Shown piece after piece: positions 34,577-43,612 of a DNA stretch of 64,000 bases (its first letter is position 1; each line of letters starts with the position of its first letter). Made by a program: the position numbers and the translations under genes. The notes under the pieces were generated by a model. It did not search any database. It worked only from the letters and a program-made list of their open reading frames with translations, and was not told where the DNA came from. Source of the DNA: Acetobacter farinalis (GTDB taxonomy: Bacteria; Pseudomonadota; Alphaproteobacteria; Acetobacterales; Acetobacteraceae); assembly GCF_026240015.1 (NCBI RefSeq), contig NZ_JAPIUX010000001.1, positions 690,485 through 754,484 of the forward strand, read 5' to 3'.

Positions 34577-35087
34577 TGTCTTCTGCCGACCCTTCTGCTG
34601 TTCCGCCTGCCAGCCTCTTCATGATGGTATCGAGCACGCCGTTCACCAGCTTGGGTTCATCGCCCGAGAAAAACCCATGAGCAATGTCCATATATTCGTT
34701 GATGAGAACGCGTGCGGGCACCTCACCTGCCAGCGCTTCGCCCAAGGCGGCCTGAAACAGGGCGCGCAGGACCGGGTCCAGACGTGCGGCGGGCCATGTT
34801 GCGGGTAATGTCTGCGTCAACTGTTCCAGAGTGGTGCCGCGTGTGGCCACCCCCTGCCGGACAATCGCGGAGAAAAGGCGCGTGTCAGCTTCAGGAATAA
34901 ATCCGTCATCGTAAGAGGCATTGTCCAGCGTGGTGCCGAAACGATGTACCAGAAACTGTTCAATGACATTTTCCAGACGATCTTCATTCTGGTCGATCTG
35001 AAAAAGTGCCTGAATGGCGGCAACACGGGCAGCCGTGCGGGGCCGTTGCGCGCCGTGAAGTTCTGAGTGGTCCTGCAACTCTGTCAT
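34560..35087 (-). CDS. nusB: Transcription antitermination factor NusB
   Basis: RNA-binding factor that joins NusE/S10 at boxA for rRNA antitermination. It is an all-helical protein of 175 residues from the ATG at 35087. That start is chosen because AGGAGATAGGG sits directly before it; an upstream in-frame ATG at 35129 overlaps nrdR but has only a weak site. Family landmarks are RTAARVAAIQALFQID, LDPVLRALFQAALGEALAGEVPARVLINEYMDIAHGFF and PKLVNGVLD. The C-terminus is alanine/serine/acid-rich. Confidence 0.93.
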   Translation of the reverse strand: MTELQDHSELHGAQRPRTAARVAAIQALFQIDQNEDRLENVIEQFLVHRFGTTLDNASYDDGFIPEADTRLFSAIVRQGVATRGTTLEQLTQTLPATWPAARLDPVLRALFQAALGEALAGEVPARVLINEYMDIAHGFFSGDEPKLVNGVLDTIMKRLAGGTAEGSAEDSAHTD

Positions 35088-35125
35088 CCCTATCTCCTGG
35101 CTGCTCGTATGAGGGGAGCGGGGTT

Positions 35126-35635
35126 TCATGACTTCTTTATGGCACGAGGTCCAGTCTTTTCCTCTGGATCTTCCGGATCAGGGTCCGGAGAATCCATGGA
35201 TGTGAGGATTTCCGAAAAATCCCGACCTTCCGTGAAATCCCGATACACGCTGGCAAACCGGACATAGCCGACCGTATCAACGCCTCTCAGGCCGTCCATG
35301 GCCAGTTCCCCGATACGGGCCGAGGGCACTTCCGTTTCGCCGGTTGCTTCAAGCTGGCGCACAAGGCCGGTCACAATCTGTTCGATTCTGCTTTCCGGCA
35401 CGGGCCGCTTGCGCAGGGCGATCCGGATGGAGCGTGTGATTTTTTCCCGCTCAAACGGTGCGCGGCGGCCATCGGCCTTTACAACAATCAGGTCCCGCAG
35501 TTGCACGCGTTCAACCGTTGTAAAACGCTGGCCGCAGGACAGGCAGGCCCTGCGACGACGAATGGCGGAGCCTTCCTCATTCGGGCGACTGTCCTTGACC
35601 TGGCTGTCCGGGTTCCCACAAAAAGGGCAACGCAT
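35126..35635 (-). CDS. nrdR: Transcriptional repressor NrdR
   Basis: Nucleotide-sensing repressor of ribonucleotide reductase genes. It is 169 residues. An N-terminal zinc ribbon (MRCPFCGNPDSQVKDSR ... RACLSCGQRFTTVE) binds DNA. The ATP-cone domain, from about residue 49, has VVKADGRRAPFEREKI and the GYVRFASVYRDF ending. A longer acidic, proline-rich tail follows. It is the first gene of nrdR-nusB-thiL. Confidence 0.96.
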   Translation of the reverse strand: MRCPFCGNPDSQVKDSRPNEEGSAIRRRRACLSCGQRFTTVERVQLRDLIVVKADGRRAPFEREKITRSIRIALRKRPVPESRIEQIVTGLVRQLEATGETEVPSARIGELAMDGLRGVDTVGYVRFASVYRDFTEGRDFSEILTSMDSPDPDPEDPEEKTGPRAIKKS

Positions 35636-35789
35636 GTGACCTGAGCCTTTCCTACCTCTGGCACAGAAAGAGTTTGCGCTTTTTCAGGCTTGTCCTTCTG
35701 GCGAGACCTTGCGGTATAGTGACCGCAACAAAATTCTTTCTGCCCCGCCAGTTTATACCGGTCCCGGGCGATAAAAAACTGGAGTGACG

Positions 35790-36278
35790 ATGAAAATTCG
35801 TTTTCGTGACGGGTTTGTGTTTGCCCTGCTTGCAGGCGCTGCTCTTTCCGGCCCTGTTCTGGCCGAGGATCACAGCTCTGGTAACGCCCTGCCCGGCCAA
35901 AGTGATGCTCAGAAGGATATCACGATTACCAACGCCAGTATGCAATTCATTCATGGCGAGGGGCGCATGGCGGCTGTTTATTTCACCATCAAAAATGACG
36001 GCGAAAATGCTCATCTGATCACAGATGTACAGTCTCCCGCATGCCATACTCTGGTGGGCCATCATTCAGATCAGGAAGGCCTGCCGGGCCTGTTTACGCA
36101 TCTTGCCCTGCCTGCGCATACAACCCTCGTTTTTCCGCGCGGGGGGTATTATCTGCTGTGTCTGGATACGAATGCGGCGGACCAGCCCGAGCAACGCGTG
36201 CCGTTTACATTCACGTTTCTTGGTGGGTCGTCCAAGACTGTTACTATTCCGATCGATCAGTCTCATCGGGCGGACTGA
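35790..36278 (+). CDS. Periplasmic copper chaperone PCuAC-like protein
   Basis: The product is 162 residues from the ATG at 35790, with GGAG five bases upstream. A signal peptide (FVFALLAGAALSGPVLA) is cleaved near residue 25. The remaining 135 residues have the cupredoxin-like PCuAC layout: MAAVYFTIKNDGE, a SPACHTLVGHHS segment, and PRGGYYLLCLDTN where the family has GGYHLML. The usual copper ligands (H-M ... H-x-M, with a MRM-type loop) are mostly absent, so copper delivery to cytochrome oxidase is uncertain. It stands alone, divergent from nrdR. Confidence 0.7.
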   Translation: MKIRFRDGFVFALLAGAALSGPVLAEDHSSGNALPGQSDAQKDITITNASMQFIHGEGRMAAVYFTIKNDGENAHLITDVQSPACHTLVGHHSDQEGLPGLFTHLALPAHTTLVFPRGGYYLLCLDTNAADQPEQRVPFTFTFLGGSSKTVTIPIDQSHRAD

Positions 36279-36325
36279 GGGCACCGTCTGGCCTGCCCTC
36301 TTTTGTTGCTCGTGCAGGAATGCTT

Positions 36326-36374
36326 TTCCTCCCGGCGCACACCCCTGTTCTGAAGGGCGGTGAGCCGGGAGGAA
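36326..36374. terminator. Hairpin between convergent PCuAC-like gene and glpK
   Basis: TTCCTCCCGGC (36326-36336) pairs perfectly with GCCGGGAGGAA (36364-36374) around a 27-base loop. It lies between convergent genes, five bases from the glpK stop. It probably ends both transcripts, although T tracts are lacking. Confidence 0.5.
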
Positions 36375-36378
36375 GAAG

Positions 36379-37878
36379 TTAAACCGCTGTCGGGTTTGTG
36401 AGCGTCCGTTTAACGGCCTGGTGCCAGCCTGCAATCATGGTTTTGCGCTGCTCATTCTGCATGGAGGGTTTGAACAGTGCGCCACGTGCCCACTCGGAGG
36501 AGAGTGTGGCTTCATTGTCCCACACGCCTGTTGCCAGACCCGCAAGGAAGCCCGCCCCCAGAGCGGTTGTTTCAATATTTTTCGGCCGCTCGACATTCAC
36601 CTGAAGCATGTCCGCCAGAAACTGGCAGAACCAGTCGTTCGCTGCCATGCCACCATCAACACGCAGGGCTTCGGTCGTGCCGGCTCCATCCTGTGTCATG
36701 GCCGTCACCAGATCCAGGGTCTGATAGGCAACGGATTCCAGAGCGGCGCGGGCAATATGCGCGGCTGTTGCATCCAGCGTCAGACCGCAAATCAGGCCGC
36801 GTGCGTCCGGGTCCCAGTGCGGTGCGCCAAGGCCGACAAACCCCGGCACCATATAAACGCCGTGGCTGTGCGGAACGCGGGTTGCCATATCGTCGGTCTG
36901 GGACGCATGCGTGATGAGGTGAAGACCGTCACGCAGCCATTTGATGGCAGCACCAGCAACAAAGATGGAGCCTTCAAGAGCGTAAGACGTCTTTCCACCG
37001 ATGCGGTAGGCAATGGTTGTCAGCATCCGGTTTTTGGAGAGCGCCGGCTTTTCGCCCGTATTCAGCAACACGAAGCAGCCGGTGCCGTAGGTGGCTTTTG
37101 CCATGCCGGGTGAAAAACAGGCCTGCCCGACAACGGCGGCCTGCTGATCTCCCGCCATACCGGCAATAGGAATGGCGCGGCCAAACAGCGCAGGGTCAGT
37201 TTCACCGAAAATGGTGCTGTTGTCCTTCACTTCCGGCAGGAGTGACGCAGGGATACGGAACAGGCGCAGCAGTTCTTCATCCCACTGCTGCTTGTGGATA
37301 TCGAACAGCAGCGTGCGGGATGCGTTTGTGATGTCCGTTGCGTGCACCTTGCCGCCCGTCAGGCGCCAGAGCAGGAAAGAATCAATCGTGCCAAACGCCA
37401 GCTCGCCCTTGTCGGCTCTCTCACGCGCACCGCTGACATTATCAAGAATCCATTCCAGCTTTGTGGCGGAAAAATAAGGATCAAGCAGCAGCCCTGTGCG
37501 TTTACGCACAAGGGGTTCAGCTCCGCTTTCCCGCAGTTTCTGGCAGGCTGCGGCCGTGCGGCGATCCTGCCAGACAATGGCGCGGTAAATGGGCTTTCCG
37601 GTCGCACGCTCCCACACCACAATGGTTTCACGCTGGTTGGTGATACCGATGCCAGCAATGCGGCTGGTGCCCCCGGCCTTTTCCAGTGCGGTTGTGGCAG
37701 TGGCTTTCGTATCGTTCCAGATATCTTCCGGGCAATGCTCTACCCAGCCGGGCTTGGGATAGTGCTGAGCAAATTCCTGACGGGCACTCGCAATGTCCTG
37801 GGCGTTCCGATCAAACACAATACTGCGCGTGGACGTCGTGCCCTGATCAATCGCCAATACGTAATCTTGCTTGCTCAT
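36379..37878 (-). CDS. glpK: Glycerol kinase
   Basis: Phosphorylates glycerol to glycerol 3-phosphate. It is 499 residues of the FGGY sugar kinase family, starting MSKQDYVLAIDQGTTSTRSIVF. The FGGY signature pieces ATYGTGCFVLLNTG and VDGGMAANDWFCQFLAD are clear, as is GMAGDQQAAVVGQACF. The start is the ATG at 37878, with AAGGA nine bases upstream. It is the last gene of the glp operon, after glpF. Confidence 0.96.
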   Translation of the reverse strand: MSKQDYVLAIDQGTTSTRSIVFDRNAQDIASARQEFAQHYPKPGWVEHCPEDIWNDTKATATTALEKAGGTSRIAGIGITNQRETIVVWERATGKPIYRAIVWQDRRTAAACQKLRESGAEPLVRKRTGLLLDPYFSATKLEWILDNVSGARERADKGELAFGTIDSFLLWRLTGGKVHATDITNASRTLLFDIHKQQWDEELLRLFRIPASLLPEVKDNSTIFGETDPALFGRAIPIAGMAGDQQAAVVGQACFSPGMAKATYGTGCFVLLNTGEKPALSKNRMLTTIAYRIGGKTSYALEGSIFVAGAAIKWLRDGLHLITHASQTDDMATRVPHSHGVYMVPGFVGLGAPHWDPDARGLICGLTLDATAAHIARAALESVAYQTLDLVTAMTQDGAGTTEALRVDGGMAANDWFCQFLADMLQVNVERPKNIETTALGAGFLAGLATGVWDNEATLSSEWARGALFKPSMQNEQRKTMIAGWHQAVKRTLTNPTAV

Positions 37879-37913
37879 CACACGTTATCCTTATTGCTTG
37901 ATTTCTCGAGGTG

Positions 37914-38738
37914 TTAATCTTGAGCCGTATCAGACTTCTGTGCCCGAACATTTGCAGGCATGAAAGGCCTCATAACCCCCTGATAGAAGCCGGCACCCAG
38001 AACGCCGCCCAGAAGCGGTCCGGCAATCGGAATCCACCAGTAGTTTCCGGGGGAAGGAAGGGCTGTTTCGCCCCATCCGGCCAGGTAGCAGAACAGGCGC
38101 GGCCCGAAATCACGTGCGGGATTAATGGCCCACGCTTCGAGATACCCTGCGGAAGCACCAATCGTAGCTACGAGCAGCCCGATAATCAGCGCGCCAGCGT
38201 TCGCCTGAGGAGCCTGAGTATTATATTCACAGGTGATCGCAAAAATTCCGATCAGCAGCATGGCGGTCAGGATGACTTCATCAACAAAGGCGTGGAGCGG
38301 CGTAATGAAATCACCCGGATGCGTGAAAAAGACACCCGCTGCCGCGCCATCATGCGTCCAGTCGAGATGATTGACCGCGGCATAGTGCGCGATAACCGGA
38401 GAGAAAAGTGTGTAAACAATAGCGGCACCCAGAAAGCCGCCAATAACCTGCGCCACGCAGTAAGGCAGCACCTTCTTCCATGAAAAACCACGGTAGCAGG
38501 CCAGGGCCAGAGTGACCGCGGGGTTGGCATGTGTCCCGGAGACGGCGCCCGTCACGTAAATGGCGATGGTTACGCCCAGCCCCCAGACAATACACACCCC
38601 CCAGTACGCCATCTTGTAGGGGCTCGGGTCGTAGAGCGAATACATCGCGGCTACGGAATCCCCGAAAACGATAATGATAAAGACTGCCAGACATTCGGCA
38701 ATCAGTTCGCCTATAAAAGCACGTTGTGCGGTCGTCAT
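37914..38738 (-). CDS. glpF: Glycerol uptake facilitator (aquaglyceroporin)
   Basis: Inner-membrane channel admitting glycerol. It is 274 residues with six hydrophobic helices and two half-helix NPA motifs, NPAVT at 72 and NPARD at 206. The aspartate after the second NPAR is the mark of glycerol-conducting members. AAAGAGGAAAG precedes the ATG, in a very A-rich leader. It lies between glpD and glpK. Confidence 0.96.
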   Translation of the reverse strand: MTTAQRAFIGELIAECLAVFIIIVFGDSVAAMYSLYDPSPYKMAYWGVCIVWGLGVTIAIYVTGAVSGTHANPAVTLALACYRGFSWKKVLPYCVAQVIGGFLGAAIVYTLFSPVIAHYAAVNHLDWTHDGAAAGVFFTHPGDFITPLHAFVDEVILTAMLLIGIFAITCEYNTQAPQANAGALIIGLLVATIGASAGYLEAWAINPARDFGPRLFCYLAGWGETALPSPGNYWWIPIAGPLLGGVLGAGFYQGVMRPFMPANVRAQKSDTAQD

Positions 38739-38791
38739 ACTTTCCTCTTTTTGTTTTATTTTTTGGAAAAGTGTAGTTTTTCAAAGAGAAA

Positions 38792-40312
38792 TCAGGATAC
38801 CTTTTTCCTTACATAGTCTGCAACGCTGTTCTTTTCTGCCTCATTCAGGTGCAGGCCAAGTTTGCTGCGCCGCCACAGAACATCTTCCGGTGTGCGCGCC
38901 CATTCCTTCTCAATCAGATAATCCACTTCCCGTGTGGTCAGGTCACCCCCTAGAAGTTCCCCCATATCCTGCATGGAGGTGGAGGCACCAACTATTTCAT
39001 AGGCCCGGCTTCCGTAATTGCGCATCAGGCGCCAGGCAAGCTGTTCAGGAAGCCATGGCGCGGCGCGGCGCAGGCGTGCCAAGGCGTCACTGAAGTTGCC
39101 TTCACCAAAATCTCCCCCCGGGAGGGCTTCGCTTGCTGTCCAGCTCGCCCCGGACACCACAGGCAGAACAGGAGCCAATTTCTCGAGAGCATGCTCGGCA
39201 AGCTTGCGGTAAGTTGTTATCTTGCCGCCAAAAATGGACAGCAGCGGCGCGCCGTCTGTCGTGTCCAGATCCAGTACGTAATCCCGGGTAACAGCGGAGG
39301 CATTGGCAGACGCATCGTCATAGAGCGGGCGCAGGCCAGCATAGCTCATCACAACATCGCTTTCCCGAACCCCAATCTGGAAATAGCGGTTCACGCTTTC
39401 GCACAGATAGGTGACTTCTTCCGGCGTGATGCTGACGGAGCCGGGATCGTCCGTCCAGGGAATGTCGGTCGTGCCGATCAGGGTAAAGTTCTGCTCGTAC
39501 GGGATGGCGAACACGATGCGCTTGTCAGGATTCTGAAAAATGTAAGCCTGTGGCCCCTCGAACTGGCGGGGCACGATAATGTGGCTTCCCTTTACCAGCC
39601 TTACGGACTTGGAGTTGGGGATGTGCAGAGTGTCAGACAAAAGTCTGGCCACCCACGGTCCGGCAGCATTCACCAGAGCGCGCGCCCGCACAGTGCTGGT
39701 CTTGCCGGTAGCGCGGTCTTCCAGAACAGCTTCCCACAGGCCATTGACGCGTGTGCCCTTGATCAGGCGGGTGCGTGTCCGGATTTCAGCGCCGCGTTCT
39801 GCGGCATCCAGCGCATTCAGCACGACCAGACGGCTGTCCTGCACCCAGCCATCTGAATACACGAACCCTTTCTTGTATTCAGGCTTGAGCGGCCGCCCGG
39901 AGGAATGGGTCCGAAGATCCACAGAGCGGGATTTCGGCAGCGTCATGTTGGACGCAAGGTGATCATACAGGAAGAGGCCTGCCCGGAGCATCCATGCCGG
40001 ACGCACCAGCCGGGAGTGCGGCAGCACGAAACGCATGGGCCATATGATGTGCGGAGCGATCTTGAGCAGGCGCTCACGCTCGGTCAGTGCTTCCCGCACC
40101 AGCCGGAACTCATAATATTCCAGATAACGCAGGCCGCCGTGAATCAGTTTTGTACTGGCGGAGGATGTGTAATTTGCCAGATCATCCTGCTCGACAAGCA
40201 GAACTGAAGCCCCTCGTCCAACTGCATCACGCGCAATACCAGCGCCATTCACGCCACCGCCAACAATCAGAAGATCATATGGCTGTGCAGGAGAGGGAGT
40301 GGAGTCTGACAT
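38792..40312 (-). CDS. glpD: Aerobic glycerol-3-phosphate dehydrogenase
   Basis: FAD-dependent, membrane-associated enzyme oxidising glycerol 3-phosphate to dihydroxyacetone phosphate and passing electrons to ubiquinone. It is 506 residues. The N-terminal dinucleotide-binding motif is VGGGVNGAGIARDAVGRG. SASTKLIHGGLRYLE and the GTTDIPW and SIFGGKITTYRKLAE segments are characteristic. The C-terminal helical domain follows (about 390-500). TpiA, elsewhere in this window, takes the product onward. An operator-like site lies 42 bases upstream. Confidence 0.96.
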   Translation of the reverse strand: MSDSTPSPAQPYDLLIVGGGVNGAGIARDAVGRGASVLLVEQDDLANYTSSASTKLIHGGLRYLEYYEFRLVREALTERERLLKIAPHIIWPMRFVLPHSRLVRPAWMLRAGLFLYDHLASNMTLPKSRSVDLRTHSSGRPLKPEYKKGFVYSDGWVQDSRLVVLNALDAAERGAEIRTRTRLIKGTRVNGLWEAVLEDRATGKTSTVRARALVNAAGPWVARLLSDTLHIPNSKSVRLVKGSHIIVPRQFEGPQAYIFQNPDKRIVFAIPYEQNFTLIGTTDIPWTDDPGSVSITPEEVTYLCESVNRYFQIGVRESDVVMSYAGLRPLYDDASANASAVTRDYVLDLDTTDGAPLLSIFGGKITTYRKLAEHALEKLAPVLPVVSGASWTASEALPGGDFGEGNFSDALARLRRAAPWLPEQLAWRLMRNYGSRAYEIVGASTSMQDMGELLGGDLTTREVDYLIEKEWARTPEDVLWRRSKLGLHLNEAEKNSVADYVRKKVS

Positions 40313-40353
40313 TTTTTCTTCCCGTTACACCAGATAAAAAACTACTGACATCA

Positions 40354-40365
40354 TTCGTATCCGAA
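40354..40365 (-). promoter_or_regulatory. Candidate GlpR operator upstream of glpD
   Basis: On the minus strand TTCG-GATA-CGAA is a perfect 4-base palindrome around four bases. It matches the core architecture of the E. coli GlpR operator (TTCG-N4-CGAA). A second TTTTCG half-site lies about 14 bases upstream of it. It sits in the 95-base gap between glpR and glpD, where a glycerol-3-phosphate-responsive repressor should act. Confidence 0.65.
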
Positions 40366-40407
40366 AATACAAGCGAAAAACAATGGCTATAATGTGATGT
40401 AACGCTG

Positions 40408-41211
40408 TTATTTATCCTCCTTTCTTTTCCTTTCCGAAAAAGGGGCTTCGTTTGCTATGTGCAGGCCAACCCCGGCCTCTTTCAGAATGCCGCGAATGGA
40501 TGCGGGTGGAGGCTGATCCGTATAAAATGCGCTGATCTCGGAAATGTGCCCGACCCGCGCCATGGGGCGGCGCCTGAATTTGGTACGATCAGCCAGCAGA
40601 AAGACAGTGCGGGAATTCCGGATGATGGCTTGGGCCGCGGCAATTTCATCCACGTCAAAATCCAGCAGGGTGCCATCCTCATCAATGCCGCTGATGCCGA
40701 TAACGCCAAAATCAGCCCTGTACTGCTCAATCATGGCGGCGGCAGCCGGTCCGACAATTCCGCCATCACGCAGCCTGACTGTGCCACCTGCAATGACAAC
40801 ACTGCATTCCGGTGCCGGGGTCAGCAGGCTTGCAACGTGAATATTGTTGGTAATCACGCGCAGCGCCCTGTGCATGCGCAGGGCGCGGGCAAAGGCTTCT
40901 GTCGTGGTGCCAATATTAATAAACAGGGATGCGCCATCGGGAATGGCTGTGGCGGCACTCTGCCCGATAGCGTCCTTCTGGGCCAGATTGAGGATCTGCC
41001 GGTCCGAATACGCGATATTTTCTGAAAAAGAGATGGCGCTTGCCCCGCCGTGATGCCGGGAGAGCGCGCCTTCTGCCGCCAGGGTGTTTACATCGCGCCG
41101 CACGGTCTGCACCGTTACCTGCAGGGCTTTGGCCAGATCTTCGTTTGCAGCGTATCCTTGTTGCTGCACGATCTGAAGGATGCGCGCGCGCCTTTCCTCG
41201 ACAGAGGCCAT
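40408..41211 (-). CDS. glpR: DeoR-family glycerol-3-phosphate regulon repressor
   Basis: Repressor of the glp genes, released by glycerol 3-phosphate. It is 267 residues from the ATG at 41211 (GGAG seven bases upstream). A GTG six bases earlier overlaps the recQ stop. The N-terminal DeoR helix-turn-helix is RRARILQIVQQQGYAANEDLAKALQVTVQTVRRDVNTLAAEGAL, with key residues in TVQTVRRD. The C-terminal DeoRC sugar-phosphate domain includes LFINIGTTTEAFARAL. Gene context and operator support the GlpR call over other DeoR members. Confidence 0.9.
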   Translation of the reverse strand: MASVEERRARILQIVQQQGYAANEDLAKALQVTVQTVRRDVNTLAAEGALSRHHGGASAISFSENIAYSDRQILNLAQKDAIGQSAATAIPDGASLFINIGTTTEAFARALRMHRALRVITNNIHVASLLTPAPECSVVIAGGTVRLRDGGIVGPAAAAMIEQYRADFGVIGISGIDEDGTLLDFDVDEIAAAQAIIRNSRTVFLLADRTKFRRRPMARVGHISEISAFYTDQPPPASIRGILKEAGVGLHIANEAPFSERKRKEDK

Positions 41212-41213
41212 TG

Positions 41214-43106
41214 TCACACTCCTTGTGTGTTTTTCAGAACAGCCAGAACCGCATCCCCATAGCGTTCCAGTTTGGATCGTCCGACCCCCTTGATCTCTCC
41301 CAGCTTTGTCAGAGTGTCGGGCAGTCCGAGTGCAATATCCCGCAAAGCGGAATCATGGAAAATCAGATAAGGCGGAATTTCCTGCTCCCGCGCTTCTTCA
41401 AGGCGCCAGGCGCGCAGGGCGGTAAACAGAGGCAGCCTGTCTTCGGGCAGGTCCGCCAGCGTTTCGGAAGAGCGTGTGCGTCCGGCGGCTTTTTGCAGCT
41501 CCTGCGTGGCGTCTGCCCTTAGCTGGACAGTCTCCTCACCGCGCAGGATCGGCCTTGCAACCTCATTATTAAGGGCCAGCCCGCTATATTGGCCTTCGCT
41601 CCGCAAGGCACCGCGCGCAATCAGTTGCCGCACGACACCGCGCCAGAAGGGCTCGCTTTTATCTTTCCCGATACCCCAGACAGAGAGCGTATCATGGTGG
41701 TTCCGCTCCACGGACTCAGTCAGCGTGCCACGCAGAACGGAAATAATGTGCAGTGCGCCGAATTTCTGCCCGGTGCGATAAACGGCGGAGAGAAATTTTC
41801 TGGCGGCATCCGTGCCATCAAAGGTGACAACCGGAAAGCGGCAGTTGTCACAATGGCCGCAAGGCCCGGCCAGCGTTTCCCCAAAACAGTGCAGGAGTGC
41901 CTGCGTGCGGCAGCCGGTTGTCTCGGTCAGGGCAATCATGGCTTCCAGCCTGCTGCGCATGATCCGCTTTTCCGTGTCCGGTGCGCTGGACTGATCCAGC
42001 CAGTAGCGGGCGCGGGCCATGTCTTCCCCGCCGTAGAGCAGGAGCGTTTCAGAGGGCAGACCATCGCGCCCCGCCCGGCCGATCTGCTGATAATAGGCTT
42101 CGGGAGAGCCCGGCATGTCCAGATGAATGACGGCTCGCACATCCGGACGGTCAATCCCCATCCCGAATGCAACAGTCGCCACAATCACGATGGGCTCACC
42201 CGAGCGAAACCGGAGCAGGGCCGCCTTTTTTTCAAGGGGAGAGAGCCCTGCGTGGAAGGGTAGAGCTGTCCAGCCTTTTTCCCGCACAGCGGCGGCAATG
42301 CGTTCGGTCCGTGCGCGGCTGCCGCAGTAGACGATACAGGCTTCATCCCTGTGCCGCTCAAGTACGGCTGTGAGCTGCCGCATTTCAGAGGCTTTGGGGA
42401 GTGCCGCGATATTGAGATTGGGCCGATGGAAGCTTGATACCAGAACTTCAGCATCAGGCATCCCGAGGGCTGAGAGGATATCTTCCCGTGTCCGCTCATC
42501 CGCCGTGGCCGTCAGGGCGATGCGCGGCACATTGGGGAAATGGGCGGGGAGAGACGCCAGCGCGCGATATTCCGGCCGGAATTCGTGGCCCCATGCCGAA
42601 ATACAGTGGGCTTCATCAATCGCGATGACAGAAATGGTCTGCCGCGTCAGCCGTTCCAGCGTGCCGGGGGAAAGCAGGCGCTCAGGTGAGACATAGAGCA
42701 GATCAACGCGCCCGGCAGCCAGATCGGCGCGGATTTTTGCGGCTTCATCGCCCTCCAGTTCTGAGTGAAGGGCGGCGGCGTTAATGCCCACCTGCCGCAA
42801 CCCGGCCACCTGATCATCCATCAGGGCGATAAGGGGGGAGATCACCAGCCCCATGCCCCTGCGGCACAGGGCGGGGATCTGATAACAGATACTTTTGCCG
42901 CCCCCTGTGGGCATGAGCACAAGTGCGTCATGCCCGCTCATGACACACTCTACAGCTTGCCCCTGCAAGCTCCGAAAATCAGGAAAGCCGAAAACGGCGT
43001 GCAGAACGTCTTTCGGGTTCACACCCACAAACCGGTCACGCCCCCCGGCCTCCCGCGTGAAGGAAGCGGCCGGGGGTGTCGTCACATCGGTTTCAGTCTC
43101 ACTCAT
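41214..43106 (-). CDS. recQ: ATP-dependent DNA helicase RecQ
   Basis: 3'-5' helicase for fork repair and recombination. It is 630 residues in the full RecQ layout: helicase core with Walker A PTGGGKS and DEAHCISAWGHEFRPEY, the motif VI QQIGRAGRDG, the RQC zinc cysteines (CRTQALLHCFGE ... CGHCDNC) and winged helix. A C-terminal HRDC domain runs from about 555 to 625 (LFTALRAWRLEEAREQEIPPYLIFHD). Its stop is embedded in the glpR start region. It begins seven bases after a lipoprotein gene. There is no obvious functional link to glycerol. Confidence 0.96.
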   Translation of the reverse strand: MSETETDVTTPPAASFTREAGGRDRFVGVNPKDVLHAVFGFPDFRSLQGQAVECVMSGHDALVLMPTGGGKSICYQIPALCRRGMGLVISPLIALMDDQVAGLRQVGINAAALHSELEGDEAAKIRADLAAGRVDLLYVSPERLLSPGTLERLTRQTISVIAIDEAHCISAWGHEFRPEYRALASLPAHFPNVPRIALTATADERTREDILSALGMPDAEVLVSSFHRPNLNIAALPKASEMRQLTAVLERHRDEACIVYCGSRARTERIAAAVREKGWTALPFHAGLSPLEKKAALLRFRSGEPIVIVATVAFGMGIDRPDVRAVIHLDMPGSPEAYYQQIGRAGRDGLPSETLLLYGGEDMARARYWLDQSSAPDTEKRIMRSRLEAMIALTETTGCRTQALLHCFGETLAGPCGHCDNCRFPVVTFDGTDAARKFLSAVYRTGQKFGALHIISVLRGTLTESVERNHHDTLSVWGIGKDKSEPFWRGVVRQLIARGALRSEGQYSGLALNNEVARPILRGEETVQLRADATQELQKAAGRTRSSETLADLPEDRLPLFTALRAWRLEEAREQEIPPYLIFHDSALRDIALGLPDTLTKLGEIKGVGRSKLERYGDAVLAVLKNTQGV

Positions 43107-43112
43107 GAAAAA

Positions 43113-43490
43113 TCAGGGGCTGACCAGCTCGATTTCCACACGGCGCGCACCGACAACCATACCTTCCCCACTGGTGGGGGCACGCGGCGTCTGGCGGATA
43201 CGGTCCCCGGAGACACCATCCTCATGCAGGGTGGCGGCCACGAGCTTGGCGCGCTGGATGGCAAGCAGCGCATCGGCTGAGAGATCGCCCCCTGCGGCGG
43301 CATACCCTTCAACCTGCACAATCTTGCCGGGATGGCTTTGTGCTTCGCGCGCAACGTCCGCAATCACGGCTTTGGCGGGCTCATTCAGCTCAACAGACTG
43401 GTTGGTAAAGAAAACAACATATTTGCGCGCGGGCAGAGACGCACACGCGGTAAGAACGGAGAGACCCAGAACAGGCAGCAGGCGACGCAT
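43113..43490 (-). CDS. OmpA-family lipoprotein
   Basis: A 125-residue protein from the ATG at 43490. The N-terminus, MRRLLPVLGLSVLTAC, has a lipobox (LTAC), so it is probably a lipoprotein anchored in the outer membrane. The rest is an OmpA C-terminal-like peptidoglycan-binding domain: VFFTNQSVELNEPAKAVIADVA near the start and ALLAIQRAKLVAATL with a final RRVEIELV. The diaminopimelate-binding Asp/Arg layout is only partly recognisable. It is followed closely by recQ. Specific role unknown. Confidence 0.75.
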   Translation of the reverse strand: MRRLLPVLGLSVLTACASLPARKYVVFFTNQSVELNEPAKAVIADVAREAQSHPGKIVQVEGYAAAGGDLSADALLAIQRAKLVAATLHEDGVSGDRIRQTPRAPTSGEGMVVGARRVEIELVSP

Positions 43491-43612
43491 GGTAGTAACC
43501 CCCAACACTACAAACAGACGCAGACTCAAAGACTGCATGATTTTGGCCCCGCACCGTTTCGGAAGCCAGTTCCTTCGTGCCCTGTGGCTACAGGGGCGTC
43601 AACTTTTGTCTT

